Origin: Methylobacterium nodulans ORS 2060
GTDB lineage: Bacteria; Pseudomonadota; Alphaproteobacteria; Rhizobiales; Beijerinckiaceae
Length of the DNA stretch: 64,000 bases
Direction: 5' to 3'
Assembly (NCBI RefSeq): GCF_000022085.1
Contig: NC_011894.1
Span: forward strand, 2,072,501-2,136,500
Positions 32,797-42,543 of this stretch are shown here, piece by piece. Positions within the stretch are counted from its first letter, which is position 1. The number at the start of each line of letters is the position of its first letter. The position numbers and the translations under genes were made by a program. Under the pieces are notes generated by a model that was not told where the DNA came from, ran no database searches, and worked only from the letters and a program-made list of their open reading frames with translations.

Positions 32797-35004
32797 ATGG
32801 CTGAGCCTCTTGTCATTCAGTTTGCGGCGGACACGTCACGCGCCCAGAGCGCGATGGCGAGTTTGGCCTCGTCGATCGCCGGCAACATGGCAAGCGTCGC
32901 GGTCTCCATGTCCGGCGCCGCGGCGAACTCGAACTCGCTGGGTCGCACGCTCGATGCGGTTCAGCGGAATGCCCAGCGCGCGGCTGGCGCCGTCGGCACG
33001 GACCTCAGGACCATCGCGACCGCGACAGCGACTGCCGCGACGGCCGAGAAGGCGACCCTTGAGGGCATCGTGCGGGCCTTCACCGCATCGGCCGCGGCAT
33101 CGCAGACGGCCCAGGCGACGGTGCAGGCGGGCTTGGCCGGCACGACGTCGTCCATCGCCCTCATCGCGGCCCAGATCCCGACACTTCAGACCCTGTTTCG
33201 TGCCTTCATCGCCTTCGAGATCGCCAAGCTCGTCTTCGAGGGCGTGGCAAGCTCGATTGATCAGGCGCGCCAGCATGTCGAGGAATTCGTCAAGATCGGG
33301 CGCGATGCGGAGCGTGTCGGCGTCGGCGCCGAGTTCTTCCAGCGCGCCACGCTGAGCGCGGAGAAGTACGGCCTGACCGTCGATCAGGTCACTCAGGCGC
33401 TGAGGCACGCCCGGGAGGCCGCAGAGATCAGGATCGGTGAGGGCAAGGACGCCAGCAACACCTCGTCGTTCAGCAACCGTCTTGAGCAGAACGTGCGCGC
33501 CGGAAACCTCACCGCGGCCGACAAGGCGCTGTTCGACAACGCGGCGAGCCAGGAAGCCAAGATCCGCGTCGTGCTGGATCTCATTGACAAGCTGCGCGCG
33601 GAGGCGCGGGATCCGGCCGCGTTCGACCTGGCCGGCAAGTTCTTCGGGGCCGACTTCGAGCGGCGGTTGCGCGACGGGATCGACCTGACCGGCAAGCTGC
33701 GGGAGGCGATCACCTCCACCTCCACGACCGTCGCCGGCATCCGCATCGTCGGCGAGGACGAGATCGAGAGAGCCAATCAGCTCGACGCCAAGGCGAAGGA
33801 CATCGCCAACACCTTCGCGACGGCGCTTGCCCCGATCCAGCGTGACATCTCGAATGCCGTCCTCGACACCTATCAGGCATTCCTAAATGTCGAGGCCGTA
33901 ATTGCTCGCGTTGTGACGATTGCGGTTGATCTGTACAAGCAGATATCTGCGGTCGTCGGTGAGATTAAGGGCTTCGTCAACTCAATTCCTTACATCGGCA
34001 AGGTGCTGACCGCAGGCAACGTGCTCACCGCGGCTCAGGAGGCCTTGCGCGCTGTCGGCGCCCTCCCGCCGGAGGAGCAGGGGCCGCCCGCCCCGGTGAC
34101 CGTCAGGGTGAGCCCGCGAGGCGGAGCCAACGCGAACCCTCTCCCGTCTCTTCATTCCAGGGGTGGTGGATCGAGCTCCGAAAGCCTCGATGCCGTCGAG
34201 ACCCTGATCAACCAGCTCGAGAAGGCGCGCGATACCGCGAAGGCCGAGCTGGACAACGTCACCCAGACGAACATCGAGCGCGAGAAGGCGGTGGCGCTCG
34301 CGAAGGCCGAGGCGGCGGCACGCGAGGACGTGAAGCGGCGCAAGCGGGATTCGGCCGATCTGACCGAAGACGAGCGCACGCGCGTGCTTGCCGCTGCTGA
34401 GGCCATGCAGCGCTACAAGGACGCTGCGACGGATGCCCAGCAGGCGTTGCGCCAGACGGCGGACGCAGCTCGCTACTTCGGAGACGCGGCGGCCAACGGC
34501 TTCGCCGATGCGGTGCTGGAGGGCAAGAACCTGGGCGATGTCCTGAGCAGCCTGATCAAGCAATTCGAGCGGTCGGCGCTGCAGGCGCTCTTCACCGGTC
34601 AGGGGCCGCTCGCCGGGTTCTTTGGCACTGCGCCGGCCGCGAGCGCCGGCAGCAGTGCGGTCGGTGGCCTCGCCGGGTGGGCCACGCAGGAGGTGAAGGC
34701 GAGCGGCTTCGGTGACTTCGTCAGCAGCTTCTTCCGGGCGAATGGCGGCCCGGTGCAGGCCGGGCGCGCCTACACGGTGGGCGAGCTCGGGCGCGAGCTG
34801 TTCGTGCCGAACCAGGACGGGCGGGTGATCCCGATCGCGCGGGGCGCCGGCCCGCCGGCCGCGGCCGATGGCGCGAGCCGCGCGCGGCCGATCCAGGTCA
34901 GCATGGTGGTGCAGACGCCCGACGCGCCGAGCTTCGCACGCTCCGAGGCCCAGATCACCGCCGCCCTCTACCGGGCGGTGCAGCGGGGCATGCGGTCGGG
35001 CTGA
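32797..35004 (+). CDS. tail tape-measure protein, 735 aa
   Basis: Long helical protein with hydrophobic segments (about 125-155 and 365-410), a coiled coil near 470-560 and the lambda-type C-terminal region (FGDAAANGFADAVLEGKN; IKQFERSALQALFTGQGP), then GGPVQAGRAYTVGELG. It sets tail length and probably helps DNA cross the envelope. Short for a tape measure, so the tail should be modest in length. Confidence 0.9.
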   Translation: MAEPLVIQFAADTSRAQSAMASLASSIAGNMASVAVSMSGAAANSNSLGRTLDAVQRNAQRAAGAVGTDLRTIATATATAATAEKATLEGIVRAFTASAAASQTAQATVQAGLAGTTSSIALIAAQIPTLQTLFRAFIAFEIAKLVFEGVASSIDQARQHVEEFVKIGRDAERVGVGAEFFQRATLSAEKYGLTVDQVTQALRHAREAAEIRIGEGKDASNTSSFSNRLEQNVRAGNLTAADKALFDNAASQEAKIRVVLDLIDKLRAEARDPAAFDLAGKFFGADFERRLRDGIDLTGKLREAITSTSTTVAGIRIVGEDEIERANQLDAKAKDIANTFATALAPIQRDISNAVLDTYQAFLNVEAVIARVVTIAVDLYKQISAVVGEIKGFVNSIPYIGKVLTAGNVLTAAQEALRAVGALPPEEQGPPAPVTVRVSPRGGANANPLPSLHSRGGGSSSESLDAVETLINQLEKARDTAKAELDNVTQTNIEREKAVALAKAEAAAREDVKRRKRDSADLTEDERTRVLAAAEAMQRYKDAATDAQQALRQTADAARYFGDAAANGFADAVLEGKNLGDVLSSLIKQFERSALQALFTGQGPLAGFFGTAPAASAGSSAVGGLAGWATQEVKASGFGDFVSSFFRANGGPVQAGRAYTVGELGRELFVPNQDGRVIPIARGAGPPAAADGASRARPIQVSMVVQTPDAPSFARSEAQITAALYRAVQRGMRSG

Positions 35005-35639
35005 TGGCCGCGCCCTTCCACGAGGTGCGCTTTCCCTTGAGCCTCTCCTACGGCTCGCGCGGCGGGCCCGAGCGGCGCACCGAGATCGTCACGCTGGGCT
35101 CGGGCGACGAGGAGCGCAACAGCCTCTGGCGCCACTCCCGCCGCTCCTACAATGCCGGCCCGGCGCTGCGCCGGGCCGAGGACATCGCCCTGCTGCTGGC
35201 CTTCTTCGAGGAGCGCCGCGGGCCGCTCTACGGCTTCCGCTGGCGCGACACCTTCGACCATGCCTCCTGTGCGCTTGGCCAGCAGCCGGCCCCCACCGAC
35301 CAGCCGCTCGGCACCGGCGACGGCAGCACCACGGTGTTCCCGCTCGCCAAGACCTATGGCGGCGCCTTCGCTCCCTATCTCCGCCCCATCCTCAAGCCGG
35401 TCGCCGGCTCCGTGCGCATCGCAGTCGCCGGCACCGAGCTCGCCCCCACCGGCTTCTCCGTCGATCCCACCACCGGGCGCGTCACCCTGGCCGCGGCGCC
35501 GGCGCCGGGTGCTGCCGTCACCGCCGGCTTCCTGTTCGATGTGCCGGTGCGCTTCGCCAGCGACCGCCTCGAGATCGACCACCAGGCCGTGCTGGCCGGC
35601 GTGGTCGCCGACATTCCGGTGATCGAGCTGCGCCGATGA
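35004..35639 (+). CDS. distal tail protein, DUF2460 (GTA g12-like), 211 aa
   Basis: FHEVRFPLSLSYGSRGGPER, RRSYNAGPALRRAEDIALLL and GPLYGFRWRDTFDH are strongly conserved in DUF2460/RcGTA g12. Forms the ring at the tail end that carries the baseplate hub. Overlaps both neighbours. Confidence 0.9.
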   Translation: MAAPFHEVRFPLSLSYGSRGGPERRTEIVTLGSGDEERNSLWRHSRRSYNAGPALRRAEDIALLLAFFEERRGPLYGFRWRDTFDHASCALGQQPAPTDQPLGTGDGSTTVFPLAKTYGGAFAPYLRPILKPVAGSVRIAVAGTELAPTGFSVDPTTGRVTLAAAPAPGAAVTAGFLFDVPVRFASDRLEIDHQAVLAGVVADIPVIELRR

Positions 35640-36520
35640 AGACGCTCCCGCCCGGCCTCGCGGCCAGCCTCGCCAGCGGCGTCACCACCCTGTGCCGCTG
35701 CTGGATCCTCACCCGCAGCGACGGCCAGCGCCTCGGCTTCACGGATCACGACGAGGACGTGACCTGTGACGGCGTGCTCTGCTCGGCCGAGAGCGGCGCC
35801 ACCGGCAGCGCCCTCGAGCAGAGCGCGGGGCTCGCCGTCGACAGCCTGGAGATCATGGGCGCGCTGAGCAGCGGGCGCCTGGCCGAGGCCGAGCTCGCCC
35901 GCGGCCTCTACGACGGTGCCGCCGTCGCGGTGTGGTGGCTGGACTGGGCCGCCCCGGCCCATGCGGTGCTCATCCTGTCCGGCACCATCGGCGAGGTCTC
36001 GCGCGGCTGCACCGGCTTCACCGCCGAGGTGCGCGGGCTCGCCGATCGGCTGGCTCAGCCCTGCGGCCGGCTCTACCAGCGCTCCTGCGATGCCCTGTTC
36101 GGCGATCCCCGCTGCGGGATCGACGCCACATCGGCCACCTATCAGGGCAGCGGCCGCGTCACCGCCGTGCGCTCCGCCCGCGCGCTCGTCGCCGCGGGCC
36201 TCGAGGCCTACCGCACCGACTGGTTCACCGCCGGCCACCTGGTCTGGGCCTCCGGCGCCAATGCCGGGGCAGTCGTCGAGGTGCGCGCCCACCTGCGTTC
36301 CGGAGCGAGCGCCTTGCTCGAGCTGTGGGAGCCGATGCCGGCCCCGATGGCGGCCGGCGACAGCTTCACGCTCACGGCCGGCTGCGACAAGTCCTTCACG
36401 AGTTGCCGGGCCAAGTTCGGCAATGGCGTCCACTTCCGCGGCTTCCCGGATCTGCCGGGCAACGACTACGCGGTGTCGGCCAGCCCGGCGGGAGCGCAGA
36501 ATGACGGCGGACGCCTCTGA
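35636..36520 (+). CDS. baseplate hub, DUF2163 (GTA g13-like), 294 aa
   Basis: LGFTDHDEDVTCDGVL, VWWLDWAAPAHAVLILSG and the cysteine-bearing segments CDALFGDPRCGID and GCDKSFTSCRAKFGN identify DUF2163. In RcGTA the related hub binds an iron-sulfur cluster, and four cysteines in suitable segments are present here. ATGA overlap with the gene before; overlaps the peptidase gene by 20 bases. Confidence 0.9.
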   Translation: MKTLPPGLAASLASGVTTLCRCWILTRSDGQRLGFTDHDEDVTCDGVLCSAESGATGSALEQSAGLAVDSLEIMGALSSGRLAEAELARGLYDGAAVAVWWLDWAAPAHAVLILSGTIGEVSRGCTGFTAEVRGLADRLAQPCGRLYQRSCDALFGDPRCGIDATSATYQGSGRVTAVRSARALVAAGLEAYRTDWFTAGHLVWASGANAGAVVEVRAHLRSGASALLELWEPMPAPMAAGDSFTLTAGCDKSFTSCRAKFGNGVHFRGFPDLPGNDYAVSASPAGAQNDGGRL

Positions 36521-36953
36521 TCGCACCCGCGCGCGGGTCGTTGCGCTCGCCCGGACGTGGCTCGCCACCCCCTACCATCATCAGGCCGCGCTCAAGGGGG
36601 TGGGCTGCGACTGCCTCGGCCTGCTGCGCGGCGTCTATGCCGAGCTGTACGGCTGCGCGCCCGAAGCGCCGCCGCCCTACAGCGCGAGCTGGGCCGAGGA
36701 TCACGGCAGCGAGACGCTGCGCGAGGCGGCCCGCCGCCACCTTGAGGAAATCCCGATCCCGCAGGCGGAAGCCGGTGACGTGCTGCTGTTCCGCTGGCGC
36801 GACGGGCTGCCGGCCAAGCACTGCGCCATCCTCTCCGGCCCCAGCCGGATGATCCACGCCTATGACGGCCATGCCGTCCTGGAGAGCGGGATCCCGCCGG
36901 CCTGGAGCCGGCGCATCGCGCATGCCTTCCGCTTTCCGGAGATCGCCCGATGA
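36501..36953 (+). CDS. NlpC/P60 tail peptidase (GTA g14-like), 150 aa
   Basis: Catalytic Cys in KGVGCDCLGLLRGVY and His in LPAKHCAILSGPS, separated as in NlpC/P60 cysteine peptidases. In GTA-like tails this protein digests peptidoglycan during DNA entry. Overlaps both neighbours. Confidence 0.9.
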   Translation: MTADASDRTRARVVALARTWLATPYHHQAALKGVGCDCLGLLRGVYAELYGCAPEAPPPYSASWAEDHGSETLREAARRHLEEIPIPQAEAGDVLLFRWRDGLPAKHCAILSGPSRMIHAYDGHAVLESGIPPAWSRRIAHAFRFPEIAR

Positions 36954-39900
36954 GCACGCTGGTGCTGTCCTATGCCGGCAAGGCGGTCGGCACCGCGCTC
37001 GGCGGGCCGCTCGGCGGCGTCCTCGGCGGGATCGCCGGGGCCGCCCTCGGCGGGGTGGCCGATCGCGCCCTGTTCGGCGCGCGGCCCAAGCCGCAGATCG
37101 CCAGCGGGCCGCGCCTGTCCGAGCTCTACGTCACCGCGTCCAGCGAGGGCGCGGCGATCGCCCGCGTCTACGGCCGCACCCGCGTCGCCGGCCAGATCAT
37201 CTGGGCCACCAGGCTCAAGGAGACCCAGGCCGTCGAGACGGTGAAGACCCGCGGCGGCAAGGGGATGCCGCAGCCGAAGACCTACAACGTGACGTACAGC
37301 TACAGCGTCAGCATGGCGGTGGCCTTCTGCGAGGGGCCGATCCAGGCCCTCGGCGAGGTCTACGCGGACGGCAAGCCGATCCGGCTCGCCGACTACCAGG
37401 CCCGGCTCTATCTCGGCACGGAGGATCAGCTGCCGGATCCCAAGATCGAGGCGATCGAGGGCGCGGCCCCGGCCTACCGGGGCGTGGCTTATCTCGTGTT
37501 CGAGGATCTGCCGTTGGCCGCCTTCGGCAACCGCGTCCCGGTGATCACCGCCGAGATCATCCGCCGCCCGCCCGCCGCCAGTGCACGGCCCGCGCTGGAG
37601 GAGCTGATCACCGCCGTGACCCTGATCCCGGGCATGGGCGAGTTCGTCTATGCCACCGCCCCGGTGACGGCGCGCGAGTTCGGCGCCATTGCCGGGCAGA
37701 ACACCGTCTCGGGCGGGGTCGATCTGCTGAAGGCGCTCGATCAGCTCCAGGCCGAGGCGCCGCGCTGCCGGCACGTCGCGCTGGTGGTGGCGTGGCACGG
37801 CACCGACCTGCGGCTTGCCGCCTGCCGGATCCTGCCGAAGGTCGAGACGGCCGCCAAGAGCACGGATGTGCCCTGGCGGGCCGGCGGCCTGTCGCGGGCG
37901 CAAGCGTCGGTGGTGAGCCGGGACGCGGACGGCGCCCCGCTGCTCGGCGGGGCGCCCTCGGATCTTGCGGTGGTGCAGGCGATCGGCGAGCTGAAGCGGC
38001 GGGGCTTGTCGGTCACGCTCTACCCGTTCGTGATGATGGACATCGCTCCCGGCAATGGCCTGCCCGACCCGTATGGCGGGCCCGAGCAGGCGGCGTTTCC
38101 CTGGCGCGGGCGCCTCAGCTGCGATCCGGCGATCGGCCGCCCGGGCAGCCCGGACAAGACCGCGGCGGCCGCCGCGCAGGTGGCGGCCTTCTTCGGCACG
38201 GTGAGGCCGGCCGATCTGGCCTGGACCGGCGCGACCGTCAGCTGCGCCAAGGCCGAGTGGAGCTTCCGCCGCTTCATCCTGCACTGCGCCCGTCTGGCCG
38301 AGGCAGCGGGCGGGGTCGACAGCTTCCTGATCGGCTCGGAGATGGTCGGGCTGACCTCCGTGCGCTCGGACCCCGCCACCTTTCCGGCCGTGGCGCAGCT
38401 CAAGTCCCTGGCGGCCGACGCCCGCGCCATCCTCGGCGCCGGGGCTGCAATCGGCTACGGCGCCGACTGGAGCGAGTACGCCAATTATCGCCCGGCCGAC
38501 GGCACCGGCGACGTCTACTTCCACCTCGATCCGCTCTGGGCGGACAGCAACATCGACTTCATCGGCATCGACAACTACATGCCGCTCTCAGACTGGCGCG
38601 ACGGCTTCGATCATCTGGACGCGCAGGATCACAAGGCGATCTACGATCCGGAGTATCTGACGCAGAACATCGCCGGGGGCGAGCTGTTCGACTGGTACTA
38701 TCCGACGCTCGCCGACCGCGACGCGCAGAACCGGGTGCCGATCACCGACAGCGCCCATGCCGAGCCGTGGGTGTTCCGGATCAAGGATCTGCGCGCCTGG
38801 TGGCTCAACCCGCACCACGACCGGCCCGGCGGCGTCCGGCAGGAAGCCGCCACCGCCTGGCGGCCCCAGTCCAAGCCGATCCGCTTCACCGAGGTGGGCT
38901 GCCCGGCCGTCGACAAGGGCGCCAACCAGCCCAACGTCTTCGTCGATCCGAAATCCTCCGAGAGCTTCCTGCCCCATTACTCCTCCGGCCGGCAGGACCT
39001 GATGATGCAGCGCGCCTACCTCGAGGCGACGCTGCGCCACTGGCAGAGCCCGGACGGCAACCCGGTCTCGACGGTCTACGGCGGCCGCATGGTCGATCCG
39101 CAGCGGCTGTTCGTGTGGACCTGGGATGCGCGGCCCTTCCCCGAGTTCCCGCGCCAGGTTTCGGTCTGGAGCGACAGCCCGAACTACAGCCTCGGGCATT
39201 GGCTCACCGGCCGGCTCAACCTCGGCCTGCTGCCCGACGTCGTCGCCGATCTCTGCGCCGGCAGCGGCGCGCCGGTCGACGTGTCGGCGCTGCACGGCCT
39301 CGTGCACGGCTACACCGTGGCCGAGGTGCAGGCCCCGCGCGACAGCCTGGCGCCCTTGCGCACCGCCTACTTCTTCGATGGGGTCGAGAGCGGCGGCGCC
39401 ATCCACTTCCGGCCGCTCGCGCAGGCTCCGGTGGCCCACTTCACCGAAGCCGATCTGGTCGCCTCCGGCGCCGGGCCGGATTACCGGCGCACCCGCACGG
39501 ACGAGACCGCGCTGCCGGCCGCGGTGGCGCTGAGCTACCTCGATCCGGCCCGCGCCTACCAGAGCGCGGCCGTCGAGGCGCGCCGCGCCGCCGGCCGCTC
39601 GGCCGCGGTGTCGCGGACCGCGCTGCCGCTGTGCCTGGAGGAGGGCGCCGCCCGCGGCTTGGCCCAGGCGCTGCTCTATCAGGCGGTGGTGGAGCGCGAG
39701 GCGGTCGGCGCGGTGCTGCCGCCCTCGGCCCTGGCCCTGGAGGCGGGCGACGTCGTCAGCCTGACGCTGGCCGGCAGCCGCACCGACTACCGCCTGACGC
39801 GGCTGGGCCTGGAGGCGGGCCGGCCGGTGAGCGCGGTGCGGGCGGACAGCGGCGTCTATGCCTACCGGGACGGCAGTGCCAGCGGGCGGGCGCCGGCCCC

Positions 39901-40852
39901 GCCGGCGACGATCGGGGTCGGGCTGTTCCAGGCCCTGGACCTGCCGCTGCTGCGCGCGGACGCGGTGGCGCATGCGCCGTACTTCGCCGGCTACACCGCG
40001 CCGTGGTCGCCGATCGCGGTGCTGCGGGCGCTCGGCGGCGGGCCGTTCGCGGCGGATGCGGTGGTGGCCGCCCGCTCGATCATCGGCCAGCTCACGGCCC
40101 CGCTCTCCAGCGGCCCCACCCAGCGCTGGGACCGGGTCTCGGCGCTCGACGTGCAGGTGCCGGCCGGGGCCGAGCTCACCTCCGCGCCGGAGATGGAGGT
40201 GCTCAACGGCGCCAACGCGGCGGCCCTGCTCACCCCCTCGGGCGAGTGGGAGATCCTGCAATGGGCCACCGCCACCCTGCTGGGGCCGGGCCGCTGTCGG
40301 CTGACCACCTTGCTGCGCGGGCAGCGCGGGACGGAGTTCGCCCTGGGCGACCCGACCCCGGCCGGGGCGCCGTTCGTGGTGCTCTCGGAGGCCCTGGTGC
40401 AGTCGGGCATGCCCCTGGCCAGCCGGGCCCTGCCGCAGGTCTTCCGCTGGGGGCCGGCGGCACTGCCGCCGGAGGATGCGAGCTATGCGGGCGCCACCCT
40501 GACCATCGCGGGGGCGGGCCTGCGCCCCTACGCCCCGGTGCAGGCCCGGCTGCGGCGCCAGGCGAGCGGCGACCTCGTGCTGAGCTGGATCCGCCGCACC
40601 CGGCTCAACGGCGATGCCTGGGAGCAGACCGAGGTGCCGCTCGCCGAGGAGACCGAGGCCTATGCGGTCGAGATTCGCGACGGGATGACGGTGCTCCGCA
40701 CGGTCCAGACCGACACGCCGCGCCTGACCTACACGGCGGCCGAGCAGGCGGCGGACTTCGGCGGGCCGGTGCTGCGCCTGTCCATCGCCATCCACCAGCT
40801 CTCCGCAACCTACGGCCGCGGCGCGGCCCTGAGGACGACGCTCCATGTCTGA
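36950..40852 (+). CDS. giant baseplate/host-recognition protein (GTA g15-like), 1300 aa
   Basis: N-terminal glycine-rich hydrophobic segment (about residues 15-40), a TIM-barrel-like domain near 420-720 (IDSFLIGSEMVGLTSV-type region; FIGIDNYMPLSDWRDGFD; GQNEYTEVGCPAVDKG-like segment reading RFTEVGCPAVDKGANQP), and phage-tail repeats toward the C-terminus. This matches RcGTA g15 ('megatron'), which closes the tail and contacts the cell surface. ATGA overlap with the peptidase gene. Confidence 0.9.
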   Translation: MSTLVLSYAGKAVGTALGGPLGGVLGGIAGAALGGVADRALFGARPKPQIASGPRLSELYVTASSEGAAIARVYGRTRVAGQIIWATRLKETQAVETVKTRGGKGMPQPKTYNVTYSYSVSMAVAFCEGPIQALGEVYADGKPIRLADYQARLYLGTEDQLPDPKIEAIEGAAPAYRGVAYLVFEDLPLAAFGNRVPVITAEIIRRPPAASARPALEELITAVTLIPGMGEFVYATAPVTAREFGAIAGQNTVSGGVDLLKALDQLQAEAPRCRHVALVVAWHGTDLRLAACRILPKVETAAKSTDVPWRAGGLSRAQASVVSRDADGAPLLGGAPSDLAVVQAIGELKRRGLSVTLYPFVMMDIAPGNGLPDPYGGPEQAAFPWRGRLSCDPAIGRPGSPDKTAAAAAQVAAFFGTVRPADLAWTGATVSCAKAEWSFRRFILHCARLAEAAGGVDSFLIGSEMVGLTSVRSDPATFPAVAQLKSLAADARAILGAGAAIGYGADWSEYANYRPADGTGDVYFHLDPLWADSNIDFIGIDNYMPLSDWRDGFDHLDAQDHKAIYDPEYLTQNIAGGELFDWYYPTLADRDAQNRVPITDSAHAEPWVFRIKDLRAWWLNPHHDRPGGVRQEAATAWRPQSKPIRFTEVGCPAVDKGANQPNVFVDPKSSESFLPHYSSGRQDLMMQRAYLEATLRHWQSPDGNPVSTVYGGRMVDPQRLFVWTWDARPFPEFPRQVSVWSDSPNYSLGHWLTGRLNLGLLPDVVADLCAGSGAPVDVSALHGLVHGYTVAEVQAPRDSLAPLRTAYFFDGVESGGAIHFRPLAQAPVAHFTEADLVASGAGPDYRRTRTDETALPAAVALSYLDPARAYQSAAVEARRAAGRSAAVSRTALPLCLEEGAARGLAQALLYQAVVEREAVGAVLPPSALALEAGDVVSLTLAGSRTDYRLTRLGLEAGRPVSAVRADSGVYAYRDGSASGRAPAPPATIGVGLFQALDLPLLRADAVAHAPYFAGYTAPWSPIAVLRALGGGPFAADAVVAARSIIGQLTAPLSSGPTQRWDRVSALDVQVPAGAELTSAPEMEVLNGANAAALLTPSGEWEILQWATATLLGPGRCRLTTLLRGQRGTEFALGDPTPAGAPFVVLSEALVQSGMPLASRALPQVFRWGPAALPPEDASYAGATLTIAGAGLRPYAPVQARLRRQASGDLVLSWIRRTRLNGDAWEQTEVPLAEETEAYAVEIRDGMTVLRTVQTDTPRLTYTAAEQAADFGGPVLRLSIAIHQLSATYGRGAALRTTLHV

Positions 40853-42512
40853 CGCAACGCCGCTGCTCGCGCTGCCGCTCCTGCAGGCGGCGCAGGCGCA
40901 GAAACACGTGACGCACAACGAGGCACTGCTCGGCCTCGACACGCTGGTGCAGCTCGCCGTCCTCGACAAGGACCGGCTCGAACCCCCGGCAAGCCCGGCC
41001 GAGGGCGACCGCTACCTGATCGCCGGAGCGAGCCCGAGCGGCGCGTGGACGGGATGGGCGGGGCGCATCGTCCGGTTTCAGGACGGCGCGTGGCGATCCT
41101 TCGTTCCGCGGCCCGGGTGGTTCGCCTGGGTCACCGATGAGGCGGACCTTTACACCTACACGGGCGGTGCGTGGGTCGGGTTCCGGGCCACGCTCACGGC
41201 GCTGCAGAACCTCGCCCGCCTCGGGATCGGCACCACGGCGGATGCCGCCAATCCGTTCGCGGCCAAGCTCAACGCGGCGCTGTGGACCGCGCTCGCCCGC
41301 GCCGAGGGCGGCACGGGCGACCTGCGCTACACCCTCAACAAGGACGCGCCCGCCAACACGCTCTCGCTGCTGTTCCAATCCGGCTGGTCCGGCCGGGCCG
41401 AGATCGGGCTGACCGGCGACGACGACCTGCACCTGAAGGTCTCGGCCGACGGCAGCGCCTGGATCGAGGCGCTGCGGATCGACCGCAGCACCGGCGGGCT
41501 CGTCGCCGGCCCGCTCGCGGCGGGCGCGCTGACGTACGGCAAGGCGAGCCGGCTCCCCGCCGCGACGAACCTCGACACGCTCACGACCGCGGGCTTCTAC
41601 GACGGCGCGCAGCTCGTCAACGCGCCCACGGCCGAGTGGTGGTACATCGAGGTCCAGACCCACTCGAACAGCAGCCTCTACGCCCTGCAGCGGGCGACGC
41701 GGCTGAACGACGCCGCCGCGCGGGAGACCTGGCAGCGCGTCCGGGTCGCCGGCCGCTGGAGCAGCTGGGATCGCCTCTGGACCTCGGCCAGCTTCGATCC
41801 GACCACCAAGATGGACAAGGCGGGCGGCAGCTTCACGGCGGGCATCACCGTCCCCGGCGCCGTGGCCGTCAGCGGCCTTGCGGGCGAGGTGGCGTGGGCG
41901 GACCGCTGGAGCGGCGCCGCGCGCTGGGTGGTGTACGCGGCCGGCGGCCCGCTGCGGGTCTACCGGGACGACACCGGCGACCTGTTCTGGTTCACCGAGG
42001 CCGGGTTCCATCCGTCTGCCGACAACGCCAAAGCCAGCGGGCTCGCCCCGAACCGGTGGAGCACCGTCTACGCCGCGACCGGCTCGATCAACACCTCGGA
42101 TGCCCGCGAGAAGACCGGGGTCGCGCCGCTGACCGAGGCGGAGATCGGCTGGGCGCAGGATCTGGCCCGGGAGATCGGGTCGTTCCGGTTCCTCTCCGCG
42201 GTTGCCGAGAAGGGCGCGGAGGGGGCGCGGCACCACATCGGCCTGACGGTGCAGCGGGCGATCGCGCTGGGGCAGGCGCGCGGCCTCGACCCGTTCCGCT
42301 ACGCCTTCATCTGCTACGACAAGTGGGACGCCGAGCCCGAGGTCTCCGAGCCGATCCTCGGCGAGGATGGGGAGCCGAGCGGCGAGACGCGGGTGCTGTC
42401 GCCCGCCCGGCCGGCCGGCGACCGCTACGGCTTCCGGCCGGATCAGCTCGCGCTGTTCATCGCCCGCGGCCAGGAGGCCCGCCTCGCCGCGCTCGAAGCC
42501 GGCCTGGGCTGA
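40845..42512 (+). CDS. tail fibre, DUF2793 head with S74 chaperone tail, 555 aa
   Basis: Residues 1-125 match DUF2793 (LPLLQAAQAQKHVTHNEALL; EGDRYLIAG; YTYTGGAWVGF). The C-terminus is an S74 intramolecular chaperone: TSDAREKTGVAPLT carries the SD.R.K autocleavage dyad, and FRPDQLALFIARGQEARLAA is the terminal helix. The trimeric fibre middle probably binds the receptor. Overlaps the g15-like gene by 8 bases. Confidence 0.88.
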   Translation: MSDATPLLALPLLQAAQAQKHVTHNEALLGLDTLVQLAVLDKDRLEPPASPAEGDRYLIAGASPSGAWTGWAGRIVRFQDGAWRSFVPRPGWFAWVTDEADLYTYTGGAWVGFRATLTALQNLARLGIGTTADAANPFAAKLNAALWTALARAEGGTGDLRYTLNKDAPANTLSLLFQSGWSGRAEIGLTGDDDLHLKVSADGSAWIEALRIDRSTGGLVAGPLAAGALTYGKASRLPAATNLDTLTTAGFYDGAQLVNAPTAEWWYIEVQTHSNSSLYALQRATRLNDAAARETWQRVRVAGRWSSWDRLWTSASFDPTTKMDKAGGSFTAGITVPGAVAVSGLAGEVAWADRWSGAARWVVYAAGGPLRVYRDDTGDLFWFTEAGFHPSADNAKASGLAPNRWSTVYAATGSINTSDAREKTGVAPLTEAEIGWAQDLAREIGSFRFLSAVAEKGAEGARHHIGLTVQRAIALGQARGLDPFRYAFICYDKWDAEPEVSEPILGEDGEPSGETRVLSPARPAGDRYGFRPDQLALFIARGQEARLAALEAGLG

Positions 42513-42543
42513 CCGCACCCGTTCCCCACATCGGAGATCCCCC

